Source of the DNA: Cellvibrio sp. OA-2007
GTDB lineage: Bacteria; Pseudomonadota; Gammaproteobacteria; Pseudomonadales; Cellvibrionaceae
Assembly: GCF_000953825.1 (NCBI RefSeq)
Contig: NZ_BBUL01000079.1
Coordinates: forward strand, 1 to 64,000
Direction: 5' to 3'
DNA: 64,000 nt
Each line of letters starts with the position of its first letter. The stretch's first letter is position 1. Both the position numbers and the translations under genes were made by a program. Under the pieces are notes generated by a model that saw nothing but the letters and a program-made list of their open reading frames with translations, searched no databases and was not told the origin of the DNA. Below are positions 19,595-29,552 of this stretch, piece by piece.

Positions 19595-20729
19595 GGGGCA
19601 GCACCACTTCCCAGCCTGGCACCCATTTGATCGCGACTTTTTGATTCAGGCTGTAGTCAAACGAAGGATCGTCTTCATCAAAAAATTCACTGGCAATCAC
19701 TTCGATGCCGGAGGGTAAACGAATCAGCGAATCGAGAGTTTTGCCTTTGTAGTTGCGCTCAACAACCTCGCCCACCAGATACTGGTCAGGATGGGGGTCA
19801 TCAATGTATTCAACACGCACATCTTCCGGACGCAACAATACATTGACCTTATCGCCCACTTTAAAATTGTGTTCGGCATGAAGGCGCCATTTGAGCCCTT
19901 CTACACGCACTTCGTATTCGTGATTACCGTCAATTTCAACAATTTCACCGTCAAGCTGATTGATCTCGCCAATAAACTTGGCCACAAACAAATTGGCAGG
20001 CTGCTCATAAATTTCGCGCGGCGTGCCCAACTGCTGCACCTTGCCTTTGTTCATCACCACCACGCGATCCGACATGGACAACGCCTCTTCCTGATCGTGG
20101 GTTACATACACAAAGGTGATGCCCAGTTTGCGCTGCAAGCGTTTCAGTTCGATCTGCATTTGCTGGCGCAATTTGTAATCGAGCGCAGAGAGAGATTCAT
20201 CGAGCAATAACAATTTGGGGCGATTCACTACCGCACGGGCGATGGCGACGCGCTGTTGTTGCCCGCCAGAAAGCTGTGCCGGTTTACGCTGGGCAAAATC
20301 ACCCAAGCGCACCATCTCCAACGCTTCTGTCACACGCGGTGCGATTTCTTCTTTTGCTACGCCGCTCATGCGCAAGCCGAAGGCAACATTGTCAAACACT
20401 GTCATATGCGGAAACAGCGCGTAGCTTTGAAATACGGTATTGATCGGGCGTTTTTCGGCAGGAACCTGACCAATATTGTGGCCATCCAATTGAATGTCGC
20501 CGGTGTCTGTATCTTCCAGCCCGGCAATCATTCTCAACACAGTCGTCTTACCGCAACCAGAAGGACCTAGTAAGGTAAAAAACTCACCGTCAAAGATAGT
20601 CAGATCAAAATTATCGAGAACCCGGTTAGCACCATAGGTTTTGGACAAATTATTGAGATTTAGCAAGGCGCGCGGTTCATTCACCTCGACAGAGCTCCTC
20701 TGGTTATTTGGCAAGGGGTCAGATGTCAC
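19584..20729 (-). CDS. potA: spermidine/putrescine ABC transporter ATPase
   Basis: This 381-residue ATPase powers the PotBC permease from the cytoplasmic side. Walker A ([12 protein letters not shown]), Q-loop, the [15 protein letters not shown] signature, Walker B ([12 protein letters not shown]) and the switch His ([10 protein letters not shown]) are all intact, followed by the C-terminal TOBE domain of the MalK/PotA type. The open frame starts with GTG at 20729, but another GTG at 20684 has GAGGAG ten bases upstream and may be the true start. It is first in potABCD. Confidence 0.94.
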   Translation of the reverse strand: MTSDPLPNNQRSSVEVNEPRALLNLNNLSKTYGANRVLDNFDLTIFDGEFFTLLGPSGCGKTTVLRMIAGLEDTDTGDIQLDGHNIGQVPAEKRPINTVFQSYALFPHMTVFDNVAFGLRMSGVAKEEIAPRVTEALEMVRLGDFAQRKPAQLSGGQQQRVAIARAVVNRPKLLLLDESLSALDYKLRQQMQIELKRLQRKLGITFVYVTHDQEEALSMSDRVVVMNKGKVQQLGTPREIYEQPANLFVAKFIGEINQLDGEIVEIDGNHEYEVRVEGLKWRLHAEHNFKVGDKVNVLLRPEDVRVEYIDDPHPDQYLVGEVVERNYKGKTLDSLIRLPSGIEVIASEFFDEDDPSFDYSLNQKVAIKWVPGWEVVLPHEV

Positions 20730-20918
20730 GTGCAGGCGCGCTCGGGACGGTTCAGGTTGGCAACAGATAAAAACTAAGCTGCGAACCTACGCAAAAGAGA
20801 GGCCATTCTACTCAAATGAGCAGCTAAAAATCCAGCATTCAGCGGCGCAAAAAACAGCCTGCCCAGATTGGCTAAGCCTATGGATTTAAAGCAAAAAAGA
20901 TTCAGCGGTATTCGCTGG

Positions 20919-20949
20919 CAAAAACACATCGGCCCCAGTGCGGGGCCGA
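20919..20949 (-). terminator. terminator after sutA
   Basis: A perfect 8-bp stem (TCGGCCCC at 20929-20936, GGGGCCGA at 20942-20949) has a 5-base loop and is followed on the minus strand by TGTGTTTTTG. It lies 17 bases past the stop of the SutA-like gene and ends that transcript. Confidence 0.88.
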
Positions 20950-20966
20950 CAGAGGATACAGACGCT

Positions 20967-21278
20967 TTAGATAGGGCGACCACCATAATCCGGGGTCGGT
21001 TTTTTCGGTGGATCTGCAGTGACATTAGCCGGCACCTCATTGATCTTGCCGCCACGGGCAAGAAAGGCAGCAATTTGCGCTTCTAGCTCATCGCGCGCCT
21101 TTTGACGCGAGGCGATACTGAAATCTTCCAGTGCTTCAGACTCAACCACTTTGGCAGCAGGGCTTGCATAGCTCACTTCGTCGCTATCGAGCGCACCGTC
21201 CACCTCATCGGCGTCGTCTTCCCCCTCTACGCCAGTATCTTCAATCTCTTCGTCGTTAATGGGGTCTTCATCAGTCAT
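20967..21278 (-). CDS. sutA: SutA-like RNA polymerase regulator
   Basis: This encodes 103 residues with a very acidic N-terminal half (long Asp/Glu tract), a central helix (RQKARDELEAQIAAFLARGG) and a C-terminal tail with NVTADPPKKPTPDYGGRPI. This layout, and especially the DPPKKP...YG.RPI ending, is that of SutA of Pseudomonas aeruginosa. SutA is a small intrinsically disordered protein that binds RNA polymerase and raises transcription of housekeeping and rRNA genes during slow growth. I set the start at 21278 (MTDEDP) because the extra 18 residues upstream are hydrophobic and unlike the family. Single gene with its own terminator. Confidence 0.85.
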   Translation of the reverse strand: MTDEDPINDEEIEDTGVEGEDDADEVDGALDSDEVSYASPAAKVVESEALEDFSIASRQKARDELEAQIAAFLARGGKINEVPANVTADPPKKPTPDYGGRPI

Positions 21279-21578
21279 AATGTCACCTGAAAACTGTACA
21301 ATGTGAGTTCTTAGTATTTTCATCCCAACCAAAGCCTAGCGTATTTCTACAAAGGCTTCGGCTAATTTATAGCGCAGACTCTTTTAAACGTCATGATATT
21401 TGGTGATGAATTTTTAGGCTTTTTTTATCTTACCGATAGCCATTGCGGCGGATTTTAGTTATTAACCTTGAGCAAGTCTAGCACCTGCCAGCGGCGTGAA
21501 TAAAAGTTACAACAAAGCTGCAATTGCAGTGAAATCTTTGCGCATTAAACACCCACCAGTAGATTATTAATTAAGCTT

Positions 21579-21902
21579 ATGAACTACAAACAACTTGCAA
21601 AACATTTTCCTGAATTAGCAACAATGGAGCCAGCACAGCAACAAGCCCTGCTCGCTCAGGCTTACCAAGATGCCTTTGCCACAGAGCATAAAATGAAAAA
21701 CTGGCGCAACAATCTGGTTAGCGCCGCCATTATGCTAAGCCTGTGCTTTTTGTTTGTTCTGGTGCTGCGGCCGGCACTGGGCATGTCACAGCAAACCAGT
21801 GCGCTTGTTTTGATGCTGATCGCGCTGCCAGCCTATTTTTTTATTCAGCAGCGCCGCTTTATCAATCAATTACGCCGCAGCTTACAAAAACTTTTACCCT
21901 AG
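21579..21902 (+). CDS. small inner-membrane protein, unknown
   Basis: This encodes 107 residues: a polar N-terminal helix (about residues 1-42), two hydrophobic segments (about 46-66 and 72-90) and a basic C-terminus, so both ends should be cytoplasmic. I do not recognise the family. It is a single plus-strand gene between sutA and the nitrogen genes and converges on glnK with a shared terminator. Confidence 0.6.
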   Translation: MNYKQLAKHFPELATMEPAQQQALLAQAYQDAFATEHKMKNWRNNLVSAAIMLSLCFLFVLVLRPALGMSQQTSALVLMLIALPAYFFIQQRRFINQLRRSLQKLLP

Positions 21903-21976
21903 AAAATTAATTGCTATTTATATTTAACATCGGCTCGCTACAGCGGGAGGAGTGACAAACATAAATACCAAGCCAT

Positions 21977-22008
21977 AAAAAAACGCCACTGGATAAGTGG
22001 CGTTTTTG
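21977..22008. terminator. bidirectional terminator
   Basis: A 9-bp perfect stem (AACGCCACT at 21982-21990, AGTGGCGTT at 21996-22004) is flanked by an A-run on the left and a T-run on the right. It can end the plus-strand membrane-protein transcript and the minus-strand glnK transcript that meet here. Confidence 0.88.
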
Positions 22009-22049
22009 TTGGTCGCAGCAAATTAATATTGCCGCGTCACACTGCTCAA

Positions 22050-22433
<384 letters not shown>

Positions 22434-22573
22434 TCATACCAATTTGCGCTTGGCTTGAATCCGGAAGCTTGGGGTTAAGATACACCCAAGCTTCGCACAT
22501 CAACAACAACTTTATAGCGGATAGAGTTTTTACTACTACCAAATCTTAAGCGATTTGGCAGTGGCGATGAATA

Positions 22574-23842
22574 TTACTTGCTGCGAGTGAACTCTGGATA
22601 AGCTTCCATACCACATTCAGCAATATCCACACCTTCGAACTCTTCTTCTTCAGAGACGCGGATACCAATCACCAACTTGATCACAAACCAGACCAGTAAA
22701 CTAGCGCCGAACACCCAAGCAAAGATAATCGCAGCGCCCGCCAACTGACCAAAGAACGTAGTGCCTTCGGCAGTGAAAGGTACAACCAATAAGCCAAACA
22801 AGCCGGCCACGCCGTGCACAGAGATAGCACCTACCGGGTCATCAATACGCACTTTATCCAAGCTGAGAATAGAGAAGACTACCAATACGCCGGCAACCAC
22901 ACCAATTACGGTTGCAGCCAAAGCGCTAGGGGTATCGGGGCTAGCAGTAATGGCGACCAGACCAGCAAGAGCACCGTTGAGCGCCATGGTTAAATCCGCT
23001 TTACCGAACAGAACACGGGCCACTAACAATGCGCCAATCAAACCACCGGCAGCAGCAGCGTTAGTGTTGAGGAATACCATAGCAACAGAGTTGGCATTAG
23101 CGATATCGCCCAGTTTCAATACTGAACCACCGTTGAAGCCGAACCAGCCCATCCACAGGATGAATGTACCCAAGGTCGCCAATGGCAAGTTTGCACCGGT
23201 GATTGCGTGAACCTCACCGTTTGGACCATATTTACCTTTACGTGCACCCAGTAACAGCACACCAGCCAACGCAGCGGCAGCACCAGCCAGATGCACAATG
23301 CCTGAACCGGCAAAGTCTTTAAACCCAAATTGGTCATCGATATTCAGACCAAACATGCCTTCGGCACCCCAAGTCCAGGAGCCCTCGATTGGGTAGATAA
23401 CACCGGTCATCACCACGGCAAACAGCAGAAACGCCCAGAGCTTCATACGCTCAGCAACAGCACCCGAGACGATCGACATAGCCGTCGCAACAAACACCAC
23501 TTGGAAGAAGAAATCTGACGCTCCGGAATAAATAGAGCCGCCAGTGAACCCATCTTCGCGCTCGGCAAAACTTTTCAGGGTTTCGTCAACATCAACACTG
23601 GCAATACCAGACAGGAAGAAATCGCCGCCATACATAAAGGCGTAACCGCACACCATGTACATAGTGCAAGCAACTGCATAGAGCGTTACGTTTTTGGTCA
23701 AAATTTCAGTGGTATTCTTAGCGCGCACCAAACCCGCTTCGAGCATGGCGAAACCAGCCGCCATCCACATCACCAAGGCACCACATACTAAGAAGTAAAA
23801 GGTGTCCATCGCGTACTGAAGATGAAAAATATTCTCTTCCAT
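22574..23842 (-). CDS. amtB: ammonium transporter
   Basis: This is a 422-residue inner-membrane ammonium channel with eleven membrane helices. Typical motifs include MAAGFAMLEAGLVRAKN, the conserved twin-His pore residues in GIVHLAGAAAALAGV and SVHGVAGLFGLLVV, and NTNAAAAGGLIGALL. The N-terminus (DTFYFLVCGALVMW) shows no separate cleavable signal. PII protein blocks the channel when nitrogen is ample. It sits 32 bases after the upstream glnK and is almost certainly co-transcribed with it. Confidence 0.95.
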   Translation of the reverse strand: MEENIFHLQYAMDTFYFLVCGALVMWMAAGFAMLEAGLVRAKNTTEILTKNVTLYAVACTMYMVCGYAFMYGGDFFLSGIASVDVDETLKSFAEREDGFTGGSIYSGASDFFFQVVFVATAMSIVSGAVAERMKLWAFLLFAVVMTGVIYPIEGSWTWGAEGMFGLNIDDQFGFKDFAGSGIVHLAGAAAALAGVLLLGARKGKYGPNGEVHAITGANLPLATLGTFILWMGWFGFNGGSVLKLGDIANANSVAMVFLNTNAAAAGGLIGALLVARVLFGKADLTMALNGALAGLVAITASPDTPSALAATVIGVVAGVLVVFSILSLDKVRIDDPVGAISVHGVAGLFGLLVVPFTAEGTTFFGQLAGAAIIFAWVFGASLLVWFVIKLVIGIRVSEEEEFEGVDIAECGMEAYPEFTRSK

Positions 23843-23874
23843 TGGTCTTTCCCCGTCTGTTTATTAAAAGTGAA

Positions 23875-24213
<339 letters not shown>

Positions 24214-24227
24214 TCATCCCGCTCCTA

Positions 24228-24255
24228 AAAAAATCCCCGCACCTGAAGGTGCGGG
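24228..24255 (-). promoter_or_regulatory. terminator-like hairpin in the glnK leader
   Basis: A perfect 8-bp stem (CCCGCACC at 24236-24243, GGTGCGGG at 24248-24255) has a 4-base loop and, on the minus strand, is followed by GATTTTTTTAGGAGC. It has the full form of an intrinsic terminator, yet it lies 15 bases before the glnK start and directly before its AGGAG ribosome site, with no minus-strand gene upstream to end. It may be an attenuator or the 3' end of a short leader RNA. See findings. Confidence 0.7.
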
Positions 24256-24380
24256 AAACACCGGAAAAACTATCAAGAGGTGAGTGGATATCGCATAAAC
24301 CTGGCTACCTGCCCACTTTGGGCAACACCAACAATGCGAAAACAACTAACCTAGCCTCGTAAATGATTCATTTGCAATTT

Positions 24381-24396
24381 TGCACAGAGCAGGCCA
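24381..24396 (-). promoter_or_regulatory. probable sigma-54 promoter of glnK-amtB
   Basis: The minus strand reads TGGCCTGCTCTGTGCA. The -24 GG and -12 GC are ten bases apart, as sigma-54 requires, and TGGC and TGC match the consensus; positions 5-6 of the -24 element do not. It lies about 170 bases before the upstream glnK start, downstream of two NtrC-like sites, as expected for nitrogen-regulated promoters. Confidence 0.5.
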
Positions 24397-24480
24397 ATTT
24401 CATAAAACCTATAAAAATCAAAATGTTACGATATATTCACGCGCCAAGGCGCAAAAATATCCAAGTTCGAATACAAGTGT

Positions 24481-24526
24481 TGCACCACATAAGTGCATCA
24501 CCATAAATGACAAGCACCATTTGTGC
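24481..24526 (-). promoter_or_regulatory. two NtrC-like enhancer sites
   Basis: TGCACCACATAAGTGCA at 24481-24497 and GCACCATTTGTGC at 24514-24526 resemble the dyad TGCACCA-N3-TGGTGCA bound by NtrC, each with mismatches. They stand 85-145 bases upstream of the proposed sigma-54 promoter, the normal enhancer distance. They could also act on the divergent ubiK gene. Confidence 0.5.
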
Positions 24527-24658
24527 ACACTGACACCAAAAGCAACATCCAGCAGCTACAGTTGCCAGCAAATCAGCAAAAACAGGAGCGAGAGGATGGG
24601 TGCAGGAGAATAGAGCAGGAGGTAAACTGGGATAAATTTACCGACCGGATGATTTTTG

Positions 24659-24883
24659 ATGATAAATGATCTAGCGCAGCGATTGCTGGAAGAGCTGCAC
24701 ACCCAACTCCCCAATGCCGAGCGCCTAATCCCCAAGCGCGAGTTACATATCGCACTGCAAGCAGCACTGGCACGACTGGATTTGGTCACCCGCGAAGAGT
24801 TTGACGCACAAACTGCTGTGCTGCTGCGCACCCGCCAAAAACTGGAAGCACTAGAACAGGAACTGATGCGCCTGGAACAATAA
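24659..24883 (+). CDS. ubiK: UbiK ubiquinone-biosynthesis accessory factor
   Basis: This 74-residue protein is of the BMFP/YqiC type: an amphipathic N-terminus (MINDLAQRLLEELHTQLP) and a C-terminal coiled coil rich in Leu/Glu (TRQKLEALEQELMRLEQ). In E. coli the homologue helps aerobic ubiquinone synthesis by acting with UbiJ. It lies just before comM on the same strand, a common neighbourhood in gammaproteobacteria. Confidence 0.85.
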   Translation: MINDLAQRLLEELHTQLPNAERLIPKRELHIALQAALARLDLVTREEFDAQTAVLLRTRQKLEALEQELMRLEQ

Positions 24884-25003
24884 AGAAAGGCTAAACAGCC
24901 AATTGTTTTATGCCGACTGATTGCTTTATAGTCGGCCAATATTTCGCTACAAGGTTTGTGGCGAAATAAAAAAACCGTTCAAAAACAACCACAAGGATTG
25001 TCC

Positions 25004-25888
25004 ATGTCTCTCGCCATAGTAAATTCACGCGCCAAGCTCGGCATAGATGCCCCGCAAGTCACCGTTGAAGTTCACATCTCCAATGGTTTGCCCAGCCTCT
25101 CCATCGTCGGCCTGCCTGAAACAGCAGTAAAAGAAAGCAAAGATCGGGTGCGCAGCGCGCTGATCAACAGCCATTTGGAATTTCCCGCCCAACGCATCAC
25201 CGTCAATCTAGCGCCCGCCGATTTGCCCAAAGAAGGGGGCCGCTACGATTTACCCATCGCACTCGGCATACTCGCCGCATCAGGGCAAATCCCTGTGGCA
25301 CAGCTAGCGCACTACGAGTTTTTGGGGGAGCTGGCACTTTCGGGCGAATTGCGCCCTATTAGTGCGGCGCTACCGGCAGCGCTTGCCTGTGGTGATGCGG
25401 CGCGAGACTTGATTATCAGTGGCGCCAATGCGAAGGAGGCCGCGTTTAGCAGTATTACGCGCGTATTTGGTGCAGATAACCTATTGCAGGTCTGCGCGCA
25501 CTTGCACCAACGCGAACTACTCAAACAAGCTGAGTACACCCAGGATGACGGCAAATTCACTGAAGATATGCTCGATATTCTCGATGTAAAAGGCCAGTCG
25601 CAAGCCAAACGGGCACTGGAGATAGCGGCCAGCGGCGGCCACAATTTGCTGTTTTACGGCCCACCAGGCACCGGGAAAACTATGCTGGCGAGCCGCTTAC
25701 CGGGAATACTGCCCAGCTTAAGTGAGCGAGAAATGTTAGATGTCGCGGCGATCTACTCAGTCGCCGCACAAGGGCAGGATTACCACGGGCGCCGTCGCCC
25801 TTTTCGCGCCCCACACCATACAGCGTCGGCAATTGCGTTGGTTGGCTGTAAATTCTATAAATATTTGCGAATGGCCATCGCTATATGA
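25004..25888 (+). pseudogene. comM: comM 5' fragment, interrupted at the VGGG site
   Basis: This is the N-terminal part of ComM/YifB, the AAA+ helicase that extends branch migration in natural transformation. Residues 1-281 are normal: Lon-like N-domain (SLSIVGLPETAVKESKDRVR), Walker A (FYGPPGTGKTMLASRLPGIL) and FRAPHHTASAIALVG. The reading then departs from the family after codon GGC at 25844-25846, in the middle of the conserved VGGG turn, and ends 13 foreign codons later. Walker B and the C-terminal half (about 220 residues) are absent from this window. Start is ATG 25004 with AAGGA upstream; the N-terminal extension of the longer open frame is not family-like. The gene must be inactive unless the rest is restored by excision. 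Confidence 0.92.
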
Positions 25889-25925
25889 TAATAAATAAGG
25901 GAAATTGGAAATGGATGTTGTTCTG
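25847..25925 (+). mobile_element. probable transposon or island end inside comM
   Basis: The inserted DNA begins with TGT (25847), as Tn7-type transposon ends do, right after comM codons for A-L-V-G. AbaR/Tn6022-type Tn7-like islands are known to insert at this conserved comM site. I could not find the other end or a target duplication in the window. If a 5-bp duplication exists it should be TTGGC. Confidence 0.5.
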
Positions 25926-27799
25926 TGGCGCGTTTTATTTGCGGACGATTGAAGAAAAGACCGGGGGTTTGGCGCGTTGATGGTATTGGGAACATTCGTC
26001 CTTCTGCCATCTTGGGCTCCAGAGTCACTTACCTTTTTTCAGAGATTAAACCGGGATTCATTAACAATCCCTATCAGGTTCATGCTACAACTGACAACGC
26101 TTACCAAATGAGCGGTCACGCCGGTTGGCTGCGATTGTTTACACCAGGCACCGTGTGGCAGGATGGGCAAAAAACAATATCGCCTCCAACTCTCGAGTTA
26201 GCAATCACTGTTGATACGCGCTCCTGCGTCTATACACTTCCAGAGAAAGTTAACCCTAATTTTGCGCCGTTCGCCACGCTGTTGCCGACGACTCATTTAG
26301 ATTTTGGCGAAAATTTGGCGCACCTCAACCAAACTCTTTTTGCCCTCGTTCCTATCCCCAAATCCAATAACATTGGTGTATCTTGGTTAATCATCCCAAC
26401 GGCAGAATTGTTTCGTTATTACGTGGGGGCGTCATCCCGTCTGTTAGCTAGTGCATTAACGGGAACTACGTCAAAGTTAGTTAAAGATGCAAAGTTGGTG
26501 AATGGCCAACTCATTCTCACTGCTGAAAATTCAACACTAACCAAATTCGAAGCATGCGTTTATGGGAGGGCCGCAGTATCCGATGAAGCTCGCGAAGCCT
26601 TCCATGGCCCTCATAAACACCTTGTACTAAATCGATTTCCTAACGCTAGTGCTCCACAACCGCTTTATATCAATTCCCGCTTTCCCTTCAATGGCGTTAC
26701 GACGCTACATCTCGCTGGCAAAAAGATTCCTTTAAGAAATACCAGGACTTCCAAAGACGAATGGGCAATCTACGTTAATCAAATTCGTAACTGTACACAT
26801 CCACTAGGCTTCAATAGTTTGATAGTCAATTGTACTGGAGCGCCCACCCAAGGTTCTGGTGGCGGTAGCACCGGTGGAGGCCGTCCTCCTACCCCACCAA
26901 AAACCGATATTGAAGATCCCGCTGAAATTAATGACAACCCGGCAGATCCGAGCCTCGGCAGGCTTATAGCCAGAAATCCCACGTTACTTTTTGATCAAAT
27001 CAATCACGTACATTTTCAGCGGCAGTACCATGGGCGCGATTATATCAATGGGCGACCTTATCGATCCGACACAGAAGCGACTGGCCATACATTTGAGGAC
27101 GGAAAAGGCGGGGCTGGCGCCGGCAATCAAGGCGTTGATGACGTGGATGTACCAGCAAAACCTATTGCTCGTGACATTAGCCTTTTCCTCGAAATGCTTA
27201 AGCATTTACGCGTCAAATCAAAAAAAATTAATTGGGAAATTATCACCTTAGGGCATGTAAACAACGAATACATGGACGGGGAAATCGTGACATCGTTTCC
27301 AGTCATGGATAAAAAGCTTTCTTGGTACAAAATTTTTCTTGATGAGAAGGACTCGGAGGGACGATCAAGAAAAGTCGTCTGGACTCAAATCAAAACCCCT
27401 AATAAGTATATTTATCTCATTGAAATGGAATTGCGCCCTGACGAGAGAGGCCGTAGTTCGCTCGCCATTACATCCAAAGATCTCAGCAAAGGTCCTGTCG
27501 AGTTTACTAAAGATAATTTCGGGGGTCTGCTTAAACTCACTGCATCGCATAACGGGTGGCCGCCCAGTAACAAGGAATGGAAGCCGAAGCACGCCGAAAT
27601 CGCAAAACATCTATTCGAGTCCTTTTTTTTCGAAAGGTTGACACATGCATATGCGGTGGCAAAAAAGATAACACCTAAAGATTCTCAGGCGTCAACCAAA
27701 GGAGGCATAGCTGAACAAGTTAATGACCAACAGGTGACCGTAAATCCTGAAGAGTGGGCAGAGGACACATTGGAAAAAATAGTCACGCTATTTGGTTAA
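25911..27799 (+). pseudogene. large accessory protein, possibly TnsE-like, with 5' frameshift
   Basis: An uninterrupted frame starts at a weak GTG (25925) and gives 624 residues. A better start is ATG 25911, which has AAGGGA eight bases upstream and opens with MDVVLWRVLFADD; that frame hits a stop at 25950. One extra base near 25948-25951 would join it to KKRPGVWRVDG, so a one-base loss is likely. Residues 1-300 have several beta-like stretches and IPTAELFRYYVGASSRLL. A Gly/Pro-rich linker follows at about 313-330. The C-terminal domain has YIYLIEMELRPDERGRSSLAI and HLFESFFFERLTHAY, loosely recalling the TnsE C-terminal domain. Place and build fit a Tn7-like accessory gene, but identification is weak. 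Confidence 0.4.
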
Positions 27800-27966
27800 A
27801 GCGCTTCAGTCGATCACTCTTTCAGTTAGTGAATTCATCATATTGTTTACTTCTCCGTGACATTGGTCAACGAAGTTGGCGCACCAATATCGGAGGTCAA
27901 CTGAAATTGATCTGACCTTTCTCATATACTGCAATCGCACAATCCCAAGGCCTGGAAGCTGAACAC

Positions 27967-28947
27967 ATGGAAATTACACAATCAATCACCACCTCAATCG
28001 AACCATTATGCTATTCCGTTGAAGCTCTGCTCCTGAAGGCTGGTATTAGTAGTCAGCAAAAAGTATTCACCCGCATAGAAGGCGTAGTGAGAGTCAAAGG
28101 GGTCGTCACAAAGGTCAATCGTTATAAAACCGCCACCTATCTAACGCTGAAAGATCAGGAATTCAGCATTTCAGTCAAATGTGACAGCACTGCTGATATT
28201 TATGAAAACGAATCGATTCTCGTTGAGGGGCTCTTATACCTCAAGCCAAGCACCTTTTTCGTCGGGTTAGAGTGCTGTATCCACGGCAATATTGTCGGTT
28301 CCTGGGAAATTGCTGAACGAAGGATCCCACGCAATCATTCGATACCGAAAAAGAAGCGATTCATTAGCCTCGATAACGCCATCAATGAGTGCAATCTCAA
28401 CTCTCTCCTACTGCTAGGGACGGAAACGGGCATCAACGACGTACTCAGCCAAGTGGACAACGCTACCGCAAAGAGTATTCGCCAAGCTGTCATTCGTGTT
28501 GGCCGGACCGATACGTTGTTAAGCGATATAAGGGAGGCAGAACCTTACAATTTTCAAGCGTTCGTTATCGTCCGTGGTGGGGATGATAATACGATGGAAA
28601 TATGGAATGATCCGGAGGTCGTGTCGTTTTTAATGCACTACGACATTCCATTTTATACCGCATTAGGACACAGCCATTCCAGGACGTTGGCAGACCAGTA
28701 TGCTGACGCATCGTTTCCAACGCCGACAGCCTTCGGTTCGACTTTAAGCTCGATATTGACTACTGGAAGGCGATTCAAGGAAATGGAGGCTGAATATGCC
28801 CGGCTAAAACAGGAATACATTTTGTTGGCCAACGCGACTCAATCAGCACCGCAACCAGCCAACCATGGGCATGACTGGATTAAGATTATTGCAGTTTTCG
28901 CTGCGTGTTCATTGTTGATATACCTGCTTGTCATCGCACTAACCTAG
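27967..28947 (+). CDS. membrane-anchored exonuclease VII large subunit-like protein
   Basis: This is a 326-residue protein. Residues 15-105 look like an OB-fold nucleic-acid-binding domain (VKGVVTKVNRYKTATYLTLKD). Residues 140-255 keep the core of the XseA catalytic domain in order: VIVRGGDDNTMEIWNDPEVVSF, then ALGHSHSRTLADQYADASFP and PTAFGS, matching the RGGG, GHExD and AD...PTP motifs. In place of XseA's long coiled-coil C-terminus it has a short helix and a final membrane segment (about 303-325). No XseB small subunit is nearby. A membrane-tethered DNase in a mobile region suggests a defence or plasmid-interference role; this is inference. Confidence 0.65.
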   Translation: MEITQSITTSIEPLCYSVEALLLKAGISSQQKVFTRIEGVVRVKGVVTKVNRYKTATYLTLKDQEFSISVKCDSTADIYENESILVEGLLYLKPSTFFVGLECCIHGNIVGSWEIAERRIPRNHSIPKKKRFISLDNAINECNLNSLLLLGTETGINDVLSQVDNATAKSIRQAVIRVGRTDTLLSDIREAEPYNFQAFVIVRGGDDNTMEIWNDPEVVSFLMHYDIPFYTALGHSHSRTLADQYADASFPTPTAFGSTLSSILTTGRRFKEMEAEYARLKQEYILLANATQSAPQPANHGHDWIKIIAVFAACSLLIYLLVIALT

Positions 28948-28974
28948 CCAACACACATTCATTTAGTAACCAAA

Positions 28975-29418
28975 ATGATTCGATATCCGACCGACGAAGA
29001 ATATGCCGCCTACGATGGTATGCACTGCAATCGAAAATGGGAAATGCTGAACCATGGCTGGCACTGTCCGGTATGCAATAGGACCAAGCGCCAAATCCTG
29101 CAGTAGGGAAAACGCGTCGGCTCTAATGCTTTGCGATATGGCGATATTGGTTGGAAAGCGGGGATCCATACACACCATGACCATGGCCAGGAAATGGGAA
29201 AATGTCGTTTCCCTCCTACCCTCATTTGTGGAGCCTGTAATTACTTAGATGCGCGATTAAAACGCAAGATTGGTATAGGGAATGAATTCTCTTTTTCGCC
29301 CATCGAAATGCGTGAATGCCTTGTTTTAGCACGACATAACGATAAAATTCGCGACTCCGATATAGATTTTGAAACAGCACAGACGATATATGCCACTTAT
29401 GTATATGCCCGTCGATGA
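28975..29418 (+). pseudogene. HNH endonuclease-like gene with in-frame amber stop
   Basis: Reading from ATG 28975, codon 44 is TAG (29104-29106); the same frame then stays open to TGA at 29416-29418. The joined 147-residue protein carries a full HNH zinc-type layout: WHCPVCNRTKR, then IHTHHDHGQEMG, then LICGACN. Both halves are therefore clearly one gene. A downstream TTG at 29131 could restart translation but would lose the first CxxC. Either the nuclease is inactive, the stop is read through, or it is an assembly error. Its stop overlaps the next small frame (ATGA). Confidence 0.7.
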
Positions 29419-29552
29419 AAAATTTACAATTCATTGCACCAAAGAAATCACTACAGCATATTGAAAAAATATGCTCATTTGGCGATTTTCCTGTTGTAGG
29501 AAATCACGCACGCGGACTATTTATTAATGATGACAGCCAGTTAAGTTATTGA
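29415..29552 (+). CDS. 45-residue frame coupled to the HNH gene
   Basis: The ATG at 29415 overlaps the HNH stop by four bases (ATGA), the mark of a translationally coupled gene. It encodes MKNLQFIAPKKSLQHIEKIC plus 25 more residues with FPVVGNHARGLF, then stops. It is probably the 5' remnant of a longer gene. No family recognised. Confidence 0.35.
   Translation: MKNLQFIAPKKSLQHIEKICSFGDFPVVGNHARGLFINDDSQLSY

Noticed and set aside
24361-24390. Alternative sigma-54 site around TTTGCAATTTTGCACA
   Set aside because: The spacing from GC does not meet a GG dinucleotide; the overlapping site at 24381-24396 fits better.
24556-24939. Minus-strand Ser/Cys-rich frame of 127 codons
   Set aside because: It is the shadow of ubiK; Ser/Arg/Cys richness is typical of antisense frames.
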